DNA of 64,000 bases from a virus: positions 27,015 through 91,014 of IMG/VR virus record IMGVR_UViG_3300027963_000058; one strand, 5' to 3'. Positions 10,114 to 18,749 of this stretch are shown piece by piece; position 1 is the first letter of the stretch; each line of letters starts with the position of its first letter. Made by a program: the position numbers and the translations under genes. A model generated the notes under the pieces. The model saw only the letters and a program-made list of their open reading frames with translations, had not been told where the DNA came from and did no database searches.

Positions 10114-10428
10114 ATGGATACCAATCAACTAGTAGAACATGGCCGTGCTAGATTTGAACATGCTCAGTCTCGACGTGTACTTAAAGAAAAATATCAAGCC
10201 AAACTGACCTTTGCCTATAACGGTGGAATGTGGTCAGCTGGTCCTGAACTTATCAATACATTAACAGCGTCCGTGGAAACGGGCCAACAAGGCTTGGTTC
10301 TTCTTGACTTGTACGATACACCTGTTAGAGTAGATTATCGAGAACTACTAACATTGGCACAACAACGCTGGCAAGAACAAATGACAGCCTGGTTGATTGA
10401 ACACGACGAACTAAACAAAAACAGATGA
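10114..10428 (+). CDS. Conserved phage protein of unknown function
   Basis: 104 residues, highly charged, no membrane segment. The KEKYQAKLTFAYNGGMW stretch (residues 24-41) recalls small conserved proteins of T4-like cyanophages. It is the first gene of a run that continues into glycosyltransferases, with an ATGA overlap to the next gene. The ATG lies 7 nt after a TATAAT box, so its mRNA may be leaderless. No function can be assigned. Confidence 0.7.
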   Translation: MDTNQLVEHGRARFEHAQSRRVLKEKYQAKLTFAYNGGMWSAGPELINTLTASVETGQQGLVLLDLYDTPVRVDYRELLTLAQQRWQEQMTAWLIEHDELNKNR

Positions 10429-11228
10429 CACAAGGAGTTGTAATATTTGCCTACGCCAACAAACTGATCGACTATGTGGCCTTGGCAGCCTGGAGTACTA
10501 AGAATATACATCGTCATTTGGGTCTCCCGGTCTGTGTTGTTACTGACGTTGTTGATTTACCTGGCACATACCAATTCGATCAAGTCATACACGCTGACAA
10601 GCAAGGAAACAATTCCAGATACTTTACCGACTTTGGCGACAGCGTGACATGGTACAATCATGATCGCATGACAGCCTATGCCGTGAGTCCATGGGATCAG
10701 ACCCTGGTCTTGGATGCAGACTATGTGGTAGCAAGTGATCAATTAAAAGTATTGTTCGATGTTGATATAGATTTCTTGGCACATGATCATGCATATGATG
10801 TTACCGGAGGTGACACATTTGCACAGGACAACTGGTTTGGACGATATCGCATGCCCATGTCATGGGCCACTGTAATGCGTTTCAACCGCAGTCAAACCTC
10901 TGAATTGATATTTGATGCTATGCAAATGATAAGAGACAACTGGACCCATTATAGACGCTTGTATGGCGTATCTGATGCCACCTACAGGAATGATTATGCA
11001 TTGACCATCGCTCAACTGCTTGTAAATGGGCAGGTACTAGATTGGCCTAGCATTCCATGGGGACTGGCCACAGTTACTCCAGATGCACAACTGACACAGT
11101 TAATCAACAAACACTATCGAGTAGACTATCGGACTGTGTCGGGTCAGTCACGGTATATCACATTAAATCAAGACTTTCATGCCATGGGCAAACGACATCT
11201 AGGAGACATTGTTGCCAGTACTTGCTGA
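10425..11228 (+). CDS. GT-A-like glycosyltransferase
   Basis: 267 residues. The N-terminus (VVIFAYANKLIDY...) is a Rossmann-like strand, and LVLDADYVV near residue 90 supplies a DxD-type motif that binds metal and nucleotide-sugar in GT-A enzymes. The layout resembles GT8-like or phage capsule-type transferases. The next gene is a diverged paralogue. It probably transfers a sugar during virion, cell-surface or DNA decoration; the acceptor is unknown. Start fixed by the ATGA overlap with the gene before. Confidence 0.65.
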   Translation: MTQGVVIFAYANKLIDYVALAAWSTKNIHRHLGLPVCVVTDVVDLPGTYQFDQVIHADKQGNNSRYFTDFGDSVTWYNHDRMTAYAVSPWDQTLVLDADYVVASDQLKVLFDVDIDFLAHDHAYDVTGGDTFAQDNWFGRYRMPMSWATVMRFNRSQTSELIFDAMQMIRDNWTHYRRLYGVSDATYRNDYALTIAQLLVNGQVLDWPSIPWGLATVTPDAQLTQLINKHYRVDYRTVSGQSRYITLNQDFHAMGKRHLGDIVASTC

Positions 11229-11994
11229 ACGTGGCTATCTAATACCAGCCATTGATAATGCTACAACAGACTATCTGGCCTGTGCTGTCCAGCTGGCTCG
11301 TAGTATCCGTGAGTTTCATCCTGATGCACAAATTGCCGCTGTTACAACACGACGATTAAGTGATCCAGTATTTAATCATGTGATTCCTTTGCCACATGGT
11401 GATCAAAGCGCCACAGAAAACAAACAATGCAACGACTGGCAGGTGTTTGAAGCTAGTCCATTTAGACAAACTATCAAACTAGAAGCTGACATGATTGTTG
11501 CAAGTCCCGTTGATCATTGGTGGACCTTGTTTGAACGGCGTGATGTGGTGATTAGTCAAGGCTGTAGAGACATTTATGATCAGCCTGCTCGATCCAGATT
11601 TTACAGACAACTATTTGATCGCAATCATCTTCCAGATGTTTACAATGCTATCACTTATTGGCGCCTGAGTAAAACAGCAAGAGATTTTTTTGATCTAGTA
11701 AGAAGCATATTTGAAAATTGGTCTGACTATCAACGCTGTCTCTTAATGCCCGATGCAGAACCGTCCACAGATGTGGTATATGCTATGGCCGCAATCTTAA
11801 TGGGGCCAGACCTTGTTACATTGCCTTCGGGACTTGGTCCTACAATAACTCACATGAAACAACACATAATACCAACGCAAACACCGGATTGGACTAAAGA
11901 ATTAGTATGGGAATATCCCAACCTTAGGATACAGACAGTGGCACAATGGGGAGTAATACACTACAACACAAAGACTTGGCGTGCTGATGGATGA
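11209..11994 (+). CDS. GT-A-like glycosyltransferase, paralogue of the preceding gene
   Basis: 261 residues with KLEADMIVASP near residue 95, placed like the DxD motif of the preceding protein but reading E-A-D. The start is a TTG at 11209 or the next TTG at 11212; AGGAG at 11201-11205 is the ribosome-binding site and favours the second by spacing. It overlaps the previous gene by about 20 bp. No signal peptide. Probably a sugar transferase acting with its neighbours. The imperfect DxD could mean altered metal use or reduced activity. Confidence 0.55.
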   Translation: MLPVLAERGYLIPAIDNATTDYLACAVQLARSIREFHPDAQIAAVTTRRLSDPVFNHVIPLPHGDQSATENKQCNDWQVFEASPFRQTIKLEADMIVASPVDHWWTLFERRDVVISQGCRDIYDQPARSRFYRQLFDRNHLPDVYNAITYWRLSKTARDFFDLVRSIFENWSDYQRCLLMPDAEPSTDVVYAMAAILMGPDLVTLPSGLGPTITHMKQHIIPTQTPDWTKELVWEYPNLRIQTVAQWGVIHYNTKTWRADG

Positions 11995-12346
11995 TACTAC
12001 AAAAAACTTTTGGCAGGCGTTCCAGGACTGGCAGGCTACACCTGTGGAATACAAGCCACCCATTCAACGACTCTATTACGATGACAACGGCATGCCATTA
12101 TTTTACGTGGATCAAGATCTTCCAGGTAATTATATTGATCTAGATGGTGCCAGTTACGTTGTAGCAGACATGAATATCCGTGTTGTTGACGGTAAAATTG
12201 TAAAAATTAAACAGCCTGTTTATATAAAAAAATTAATGCCTGATTTGGAATCGGGCACATGTTGCCATCCTGATACTGTATGCATAGTAGTCGATGACAC
12301 TGAACCTTGTACCAAATGGAATTTAAAAACTTATGAAAAAAATTGA
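11987..12346 (+). CDS. Conserved phage hypothetical protein
   Basis: 119 residues starting at ATG 11987 (8-bp overlap with the gene before). The FWQAF N-terminal region and RLYYDDNGMP segment are recognisable from a small family in cyanophage-like genomes. Three Cys residues near the end (CCHPDTVC) might bind metal or form disulfides. Function unknown. Confidence 0.65.
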   Translation: MDDTTKNFWQAFQDWQATPVEYKPPIQRLYYDDNGMPLFYVDQDLPGNYIDLDGASYVVADMNIRVVDGKIVKIKQPVYIKKLMPDLESGTCCHPDTVCIVVDDTEPCTKWNLKTYEKN

Positions 12347-13259
12347 CATAGCTGATCTAGATTGTATCTACCTAACATATGATGAACCCGAACGTGAAGA
12401 GTTCTGGGTCAAAATCCGTAACATGATTCCTTGGGCTCTCAGAGTTGATGGAGTTAAAGGATCGGATGCTGCACACAAGGCAGCTGCGGCCGCAAGTACC
12501 ACTGAACGTTTTGTTCTAATTGATGGTGACAACTTGCCAGAAGAAAAGTTTTTTAATCTCACTCTAGAGTTACCTGACGCCCAATGGGAAAGTGCTGTGT
12601 TTCGCTGGCGTGCCCGTAATCATGTCAATGGGCTTATGTACGGCAATGGTGGATTAAGTTCATGGACTAGAACATTTGCCAATGAAATGAAAACACACGA
12701 AGCCACGGATGGTCGTGTGGCTACCGAAGTAGAGTTTTGTTTTGATCCGTTATACTGGGCCATGCACGATTGTTATAGCACAACATACCCCAATGGATCA
12801 GCATTCCATGCTTGGCGTGCGGGCTTCAGAGAAGGAGTCAAAATGTGTCTCAATCAAGGAGCTCGACCAAGTCTTGCCGAGTTCAAGACACGAGTGCATC
12901 ATAGAAATCTAGATCATTTGACCATTTGGCACAACGTAGGACGTGACGTAGAACATGGCATCTGGGCAATAGCCGGCAGCAGAATGGGCACTTACATGAC
13001 CATGTTGACTGAATGGGATCATTGCCTGGTACAGGATTTTGATGCTCTTGCTGAAATATATAAAACGGTAGACGGACACAATCCTGAAATAATACTGGGT
13101 CGTGTGGCTGAAGACCTATACAAACAATTGGACTTGCCCATGACCGTGATAGACGCACAGGCCAGCAGGTTCTTTAAGCATCACTATCGTAGCAATTGGC
13201 ACAACCGCGGAGTCATGACACGTGAGATTGATGTGATTAGAAGTCAGGAAGGTTGGTAA
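12333..13259 (+). CDS. Glycosyltransferase-like protein, related to the C-terminus of the giant repeat protein
   Basis: 308 residues. LIDGDNLP near residue 70 is a likely GT-A metal/nucleotide-sugar site. The segment AFHAWRAGFREGVKM near residue 158 matches AWMAWRTAFRECVKL in the C-terminal domain of the 30135-34322 protein, so the two share a domain. Overlaps the previous gene by 14 bp and ends the first glycosyltransferase run. Substrate unknown. Confidence 0.55.
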   Translation: MKKIDIADLDCIYLTYDEPEREEFWVKIRNMIPWALRVDGVKGSDAAHKAAAAASTTERFVLIDGDNLPEEKFFNLTLELPDAQWESAVFRWRARNHVNGLMYGNGGLSSWTRTFANEMKTHEATDGRVATEVEFCFDPLYWAMHDCYSTTYPNGSAFHAWRAGFREGVKMCLNQGARPSLAEFKTRVHHRNLDHLTIWHNVGRDVEHGIWAIAGSRMGTYMTMLTEWDHCLVQDFDALAEIYKTVDGHNPEIILGRVAEDLYKQLDLPMTVIDAQASRFFKHHYRSNWHNRGVMTREIDVIRSQEGW

Positions 13260-13292
13260 TTTGACCTGGTCCTGTGCTGCAACTGTCAAATT
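13258..13292 (+). terminator. Weak hairpin after the first glycosyltransferase run
   Basis: AATTTGAC pairs perfectly with GTCAAATT around a 19-nt loop, starting at the stop codon of the preceding gene. There is no U-rich tail, so termination is uncertain. A new promoter follows 50 bp later. Confidence 0.25.
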
Positions 13293-13338
13293 GTTCAATA
13301 CCAAAAGAAAAACTATTGCTATCTGATTTAAAATTCAG

Positions 13339-13367
13339 TTGATTTAACAAGACAAATACTGTATAAT
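13339..13367 (+). promoter_or_regulatory. Sigma70-like promoter of the radical SAM run
   Basis: TTGATT (13339-13344), a 17-bp spacer and TATAAT (13362-13367). The predicted start coincides with the ATG at 13373, again without a Shine-Dalgarno. Confidence 0.55.
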
Positions 13368-13372
13368 AAACT

Positions 13373-15310
13373 ATGATTATTGCTTTTTATCCTGGTGCCG
13401 GTGGCAACCGCTACCATCACTATTGTCAAGGCCAACGCACATTTGATAGCAACGTCACTTATGATCATTTATTAAAAAATCAAGATTTTAAATATCGTTA
13501 TTTAGACCACAGTTCTATTGGACTTGCTGACCAAGAATTGATATTGACGCATTGTGTCAATGTTCCTTTGCTTAAAACACTTTTTCCAAATCAAACAGAA
13601 ATTGTTGTCATACAAGCAGACCTTGTGCAAAGTTTACGTAGAGAATGGTATCTAGCAGACCAGCATCGAGACAAAAACATGCCCGACAAACTTGAACATG
13701 CTAAAGCACATTGGTCATACCATAAAAAATATTATACAGAATATCCAATGGATATCACCGGATCCACAGTCGTGGTTGATCTTGCCGATGATAGTGATTT
13801 TTCTAAAATCATGCAAGGCGAACTTGACAGTATCCAATCATCAGAATACGATCAAGCAGTCGCAGAATTCATGCCACATGATTTATCAAATATAGCGGGC
13901 GATAAGATCGTGGAAGGATTTAAAAGTAAATTTCTTGACGATGCCGAAACAATGAAACAACGCTTGGACAAGGTAAGTCCAAGCATGTGTCTAGCCAAGT
14001 GGAAACAAGTGAGTTTGCACCTGGCTACTGGTCTCAATAACTCATGCTATCATCCGCCGTTGCATACGATACAATTAGAAGATATACAGCGTAGTCCCAG
14101 TGGATTACATAATACAGCATATAAAAAAGAACAACGTAAACTAATGCTCGATGGCAAACGTCCCAGTGAATGTAGCTACTGCTGGACCATGGAAGATGCC
14201 GGTAAACTGAGTGATAGACATTATCGTTCAGGTGAGTCTTGGGCTGCTCGAGACTTTGGAAAAATTGTTAGTGGAGAATGGAACGATGATGTCATACCTA
14301 GCTATGTTGAAGTCAATTTTAATCATGCTTGTAATCTGGCATGTAGCTACTGTAGTCCTCAATTTAGTTCAACTTGGCAACAAGAAATGGATCAGCATGG
14401 CGCTTACCCTACTAGCACTAGACACAATGATCCTAGTCACTTTGTTGGTCGCAACAGGCCTATTCCAGTTCGCGACCACAATCCTTACGTAGAAGCATTT
14501 TGGGCTTGGTGGCCCACACTATATCCTGAACTTGAACACTTCCGTATGACCGGTGGAGAACCTTTACTAGATAAAAATACCTATAGAGTGTTTGACTATG
14601 TGCTGGCCAATCCCAAACCCAACCTGCATTTAAATGTGACTAGCAACTTTAGCGTAGATGAAAAGTTGTGGCAAAAATACAAAGGCTATGTGAAACAGTT
14701 GTGTGAAGGTGAACAGATCGAACACTTCATGCAGTACATAAGTTTGGACTCATGGGGCACCCAAGCTGAATACATCAGACACGGACTGGACTTCGATCTC
14801 TTATGGGATCGAGTAAATCAATTCCTAACTGAAATACCCTATCGCAACAGCGTGACATTTATTGTGACCATGAACAATCTTTCAGTGACTGGACTCAGCA
14901 GTTTGATGTCTGGCATCTTGGGCCTCAGACAGCTTTACAGCACAACTTACCAGCGTGTGTGGTTTGATACTCCAGTTCTAAGACAGCCACATTGGCAAAG
15001 TCTACAACTGTTGCCCGAAAGCTATTGTGATCAACTGGAACAGTTGTGGGCCTGGATGTTGACTCAAGCAGAAACTCCTGACACAAGATTCCATGGATTT
15101 AAAGATTATGAACTGTCCAGACTGGATCGAGACATTGCCTGGATGCGAGCTGGACAACAGCTAGATCCTGTGTATATACAACAGAACAAGGCAGACTTTT
15201 ATAGATTCTTCACGGAAGCTGATCGTAGACACGGCACCAACTTCTTGAAGACCTTTCCGGAAATGCGTGCATGGTGGTCAGAATGCGAGTATCATGCTCG
15301 GCAATCGTAA
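13373..15310 (+). CDS. P-loop-like domain fused to a SPASM/twitch-type radical SAM enzyme
   Basis: 645 residues. Residues 1-170 begin AFYPGAGGNRYHHYC, a glycine-rich loop like that of small P-loop transferases; the separate protein at 37245 has a similar start. A cysteine pair region follows (SCYHPP near 223, CSYCW near 267), typical of twitch-type members. The radical SAM cluster is CNLACSYC near residues 320-327, with TGGEP near 391. The enzyme should bind a 4Fe-4S cluster and cleave S-adenosylmethionine to start radical chemistry. It heads a 13-kb run of coupled genes. The fusion is unusual; the substrate, perhaps a peptide, is unknown. Confidence 0.8.
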   Translation: MIIAFYPGAGGNRYHHYCQGQRTFDSNVTYDHLLKNQDFKYRYLDHSSIGLADQELILTHCVNVPLLKTLFPNQTEIVVIQADLVQSLRREWYLADQHRDKNMPDKLEHAKAHWSYHKKYYTEYPMDITGSTVVVDLADDSDFSKIMQGELDSIQSSEYDQAVAEFMPHDLSNIAGDKIVEGFKSKFLDDAETMKQRLDKVSPSMCLAKWKQVSLHLATGLNNSCYHPPLHTIQLEDIQRSPSGLHNTAYKKEQRKLMLDGKRPSECSYCWTMEDAGKLSDRHYRSGESWAARDFGKIVSGEWNDDVIPSYVEVNFNHACNLACSYCSPQFSSTWQQEMDQHGAYPTSTRHNDPSHFVGRNRPIPVRDHNPYVEAFWAWWPTLYPELEHFRMTGGEPLLDKNTYRVFDYVLANPKPNLHLNVTSNFSVDEKLWQKYKGYVKQLCEGEQIEHFMQYISLDSWGTQAEYIRHGLDFDLLWDRVNQFLTEIPYRNSVTFIVTMNNLSVTGLSSLMSGILGLRQLYSTTYQRVWFDTPVLRQPHWQSLQLLPESYCDQLEQLWAWMLTQAETPDTRFHGFKDYELSRLDRDIAWMRAGQQLDPVYIQQNKADFYRFFTEADRRHGTNFLKTFPEMRAWWSECEYHARQS

Positions 15311-16346
15311 ACTTATTGTAGATGAATTTTGTGAAGTAAAAGAATTTACGCAAAATTTCCAAGATGGATATTTTTGGAATTTTGCCGAACACGAAATTTG
15401 TGCAGGGGCAGTATATATTATCAGTCGTCAGCAGTTTGCTGAGAACATTGTAAAAATAAAACAGCTGGCCCAAGATCAAATCATACTACCGGTGCTGGGT
15501 AATCCTGCCGAAGGCTCTGACACCATGTTCAAACAAGCACAGGCTTTGGGAATTTTAGAACTAGTTCAACAAGGAAAAATTATTATTATTTCCGGAGGTG
15601 ATCTACCCGAACACATTCCGCATCTGTTCTATGAAAACTTTTTACCCAAGATCCTGGATTACGATGAAAATTTACAAGCCATTGCACAGTACAAAAAAAG
15701 TTGGAGTACTGATAGACCCTATAAATTTTTATTTTTAAATGGTCGAGGGCGAGATCATCGTAGACAATTATTGGCTAGACTACACCCTTTACTTGATGTA
15801 GCAATCTGGAGCAACTTGGATTCGGCAGCTGGGCCAATCAAGCTACTGGATCCAGAGCACGAGTTTGAGTTTTATCGGCACAATCTCGATATTGATCCGT
15901 CGGGTTTTGTAAAATATTCATTGTTCGATAACAATTGGGGAGAAATATATCTCAATGCACAACCATATACAGACAGTTATTTCAGTCTAGTGACAGAAAC
16001 TGTATTCGATTATCCGTACAGTTTCAGGACAGAAAAAATCTGGAAGCCGATTGCAATTGGACATCCGTTTGTTGTGGCCAGTAATGCTGGCTACTATCGT
16101 GACTTACACAACTTGGGATTTAAAACTTTTGGGGATCTGATTGACGAAAGTTTTGATCTAGAAATGGACAATGTTAAAAGAATGGCAAAACTCATACACC
16201 AAATAGAATGGTTATGTCAACAAGATCTTGCTAAATTTGTACAAGAGTCGTATAATGTATGTAAATACAATCAATCACTGCTTGCCGAACTTGGACCCAA
16301 GATCCGTGCAGAATTTCCCCAGAAGCTCCTAAACTTTATAAAATGA
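15294..16346 (+). CDS. Exostosin-like glycosyltransferase family protein
   Basis: 350 residues from ATG 15294 (17-bp overlap with the radical SAM gene). The C-terminal block RTEKIWKPIAIGHPFVV...LHNLGFKTFGDLIDESFD (about 235-295) is the shared signature of a paralogous family with seven members in this window. In exostosin/GT-B-type enzymes an acidic residue and Lys in such an EK motif bind the donor nucleotide. The N-terminal half is divergent. Probable role: sugar transfer in the modification run. Family assignment rests on the C-terminal motif. Confidence 0.55.
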   Translation: MLGNRKLIVDEFCEVKEFTQNFQDGYFWNFAEHEICAGAVYIISRQQFAENIVKIKQLAQDQIILPVLGNPAEGSDTMFKQAQALGILELVQQGKIIIISGGDLPEHIPHLFYENFLPKILDYDENLQAIAQYKKSWSTDRPYKFLFLNGRGRDHRRQLLARLHPLLDVAIWSNLDSAAGPIKLLDPEHEFEFYRHNLDIDPSGFVKYSLFDNNWGEIYLNAQPYTDSYFSLVTETVFDYPYSFRTEKIWKPIAIGHPFVVASNAGYYRDLHNLGFKTFGDLIDESFDLEMDNVKRMAKLIHQIEWLCQQDLAKFVQESYNVCKYNQSLLAELGPKIRAEFPQKLLNFIK

Positions 16347-17422
16347 TCACTACAATATCTAAAACTTTTCCAGATCATTGGATTTATGGCAAGTATGAAC
16401 AAGAAATTCTTGCCGGCATACAACGTCAGATTGATGCACGATTCCCTGATCAAAACAATCTGTTGTTCAACACCACTTGGCGAGAAAATCCTGAACATGA
16501 TGTGGAACTACAGCAGTGTCTTGCTGATGCTGTGCCTGTTGACAATTTGTTTGTGGTATCCACTGTGGATTATTTTTTACCACATCACGAGCAAATGGTA
16601 CTGGACATGATTGAGCGCCTGTCAGTAAAGCACACCTACTTCCTGGGCAACTTTGATACTCCTAGTCCTAGATGGGCTCCTGACAATAGCACGACAATTT
16701 ATTTTAATTTTTTTGCCATCGTGTGTAGAGATAAGTTTGAAAAATATCAGCAGGATGAATTAATTTTGACCGACCCAAAGTATCTGTTTATCAGTTACAA
16801 TCGCAAACCATATGCACATCGTTTGGCATTTGTAAAAAAATTAATTGAACACAACGTAAAAGATCTTGGAGTGGTCACTCTAGGTCGGGCATTTCCTGGT
16901 AACACTGGACCTGACAAAGATCTTTATTTTAGCATTGGTGAAAAGAATCAAGACTACGTGAAATATGGACACTGGTACAGTGACAGTCCCGAAGCCACGT
17001 CTCACGATATTCCACATGACTTGTTTAGCCTACACAACATGCACTATTGGAAACATCATTTTTTACACATAGTGGGCGGAACCAGTCAGTCAAGATGGAA
17101 TCAATTCCTTACACAGATTGATTTCAAACCCATCATTGGAATGCGGCCGTTCCTGATCAATGGACAAACACAAAATTACGAATTCTGGCGACGCAATGGA
17201 TTCCGTACATTCAATCATTATTTTCCAGGATTGGATTTTGAAAAATCTGACACCGTGCATGCAACCCTAATAGATGCAATACGACAACTTTCTGCGATGA
17301 GTTCTAGTGAGTTATTGGCCATGTACAACATGATGTTGCCGGACTTGATACACAACAGACAACGCTGGTATGCCTGGGCCAATGAACAAAAAAATCAAGT
17401 GGAGAATTTGTTTGATGAATGA
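16343..17422 (+). CDS. Exostosin-like glycosyltransferase family protein, divergent
   Basis: 359 residues, ATGA-coupled to the previous gene. LFISYNRKPYAHRLAFVKKL near residue 150 resembles the start of a GT-B C-terminal domain. The C-terminal GMRPFLINGQTQN...WRRNGFRTFNHYF follows the family pattern, but the usual ITEKTFK motif is replaced by IDFKPI. It may be a less typical or non-catalytic partner of the 15294 protein. Confidence 0.5.
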   Translation: MITTISKTFPDHWIYGKYEQEILAGIQRQIDARFPDQNNLLFNTTWRENPEHDVELQQCLADAVPVDNLFVVSTVDYFLPHHEQMVLDMIERLSVKHTYFLGNFDTPSPRWAPDNSTTIYFNFFAIVCRDKFEKYQQDELILTDPKYLFISYNRKPYAHRLAFVKKLIEHNVKDLGVVTLGRAFPGNTGPDKDLYFSIGEKNQDYVKYGHWYSDSPEATSHDIPHDLFSLHNMHYWKHHFLHIVGGTSQSRWNQFLTQIDFKPIIGMRPFLINGQTQNYEFWRRNGFRTFNHYFPGLDFEKSDTVHATLIDAIRQLSAMSSSELLAMYNMMLPDLIHNRQRWYAWANEQKNQVENLFDE

Positions 17423-18749
17423 TTTAGAATTCCGCCAGCAAGTATTGGACACCAAAAGTTCCAGCTTTTGTGCAGCCAAATGGTACAATGCTACCATATG
17501 GTTAGGATCAGGACAGACTACCAGTTGCCATCATCCATTGCCACATGCTGTTGATCCAGAAGAGCTTGAACACAATCCCAGTGCGCTACACAACACGCAA
17601 CGCAAGAAAATGGAACGTGAGCAGATGCAAAAAGGCGAACGTCCCAGCGGCTGTGAGTATTGTTGGAAAATAGAAGACATTGGTCGAGATAACATCAGTG
17701 ACCGTGTGTACAAGAGTCGAATTTACCCCTTAGAGGATTTATCATATGCATACCGAACACCACCAGAAACAGACATTAACCTACGCACCCTGGAAATCTC
17801 GTTTGACCGTACTTGCCAATTGGCTTGTAGCTATTGTAACCCTGCTTTCAGTAGCACATGGGTTAGGGACATACGACAAAGCGGCCCCTATACCAATCTG
17901 GTGTCTGATGGGCGCAATCACTTTACTCATATTCATGCTAGTAGTCAACCGTTCCGCCGTGGTGAAACAAATCCGTATGTGGAAGCATTCTTCAAGTGGT
18001 GGGAAACAGACCTACACCAAAGCCTCCAAGAGCTAAGGATCACTGGCGGTGAGCCCTTGATGAGCGGCGACACCTGGAAACTACTAGATTGGTTCAAGAA
18101 CAACAAAGGGCGCAGCCGGACACGACTGGCTATCAACAGCAATTTAAGCATGGCCTATGACATAGTTGATCGTGCCATCACAGCATGCGAAGGCACTGAA
18201 CTGGATATCTATACCAGCATGGAAAGCGTAGGCTCACAAGCTGAATACATCCGAGACGGCCTGGACTATGACCGCTGGTGTTACAACATGACACAGATCA
18301 TGGATGCCAAGCAGGTGCGTGGGCTACATGTGATGTGTACTATCAACGCACTTTGTTTAGAAAGCCTTCCTGAATTGCTTACTCAACTCATGTCATGGAA
18401 AAGCCTTGCCGGTGCGGACTTTCCAAGTTTTACATTAAATATCTTGCGTTTCCCCAGCTTTCAAAGTGCTTTGGTATTGCCTGACGAGATTAGAACACAT
18501 CATCAACAACGCCTACAAACTTGGTTAAACACGTGGGATCGTAATATCCATTTACACGAGCATGAACGTAATCATGTGCAGCGTTTAATCGATTACCTAG
18601 ACGTAGTTAAAACTCCACACAGTGAAGCATTTGATCGTGTGAGTTTGTTAAATGATTTCAAACAATTTTATACACAGTATGATCAACGTCGTGGGCAAGA
18701 TTTTGCAAAAACATTTCCTAACTTGGCAGATTGGTACAACACATTATGA
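17415..18749 (+). CDS. Twitch-type radical SAM enzyme
   Basis: 444 residues starting at ATG 17415 (8-bp overlap). An N-terminal metal-site region (CHHPLPH near 38, CEYCW near 80) precedes the radical SAM cluster CQLACSYC at 134-141 and TGGEP at 210-214. The order is the same as in the 13373 protein without its P-loop-like part, so the two are close paralogues. No membrane segment. Expected to bind at least one 4Fe-4S cluster; substrate unknown. Confidence 0.8.
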   Translation: MNDLEFRQQVLDTKSSSFCAAKWYNATIWLGSGQTTSCHHPLPHAVDPEELEHNPSALHNTQRKKMEREQMQKGERPSGCEYCWKIEDIGRDNISDRVYKSRIYPLEDLSYAYRTPPETDINLRTLEISFDRTCQLACSYCNPAFSSTWVRDIRQSGPYTNLVSDGRNHFTHIHASSQPFRRGETNPYVEAFFKWWETDLHQSLQELRITGGEPLMSGDTWKLLDWFKNNKGRSRTRLAINSNLSMAYDIVDRAITACEGTELDIYTSMESVGSQAEYIRDGLDYDRWCYNMTQIMDAKQVRGLHVMCTINALCLESLPELLTQLMSWKSLAGADFPSFTLNILRFPSFQSALVLPDEIRTHHQQRLQTWLNTWDRNIHLHEHERNHVQRLIDYLDVVKTPHSEAFDRVSLLNDFKQFYTQYDQRRGQDFAKTFPNLADWYNTL

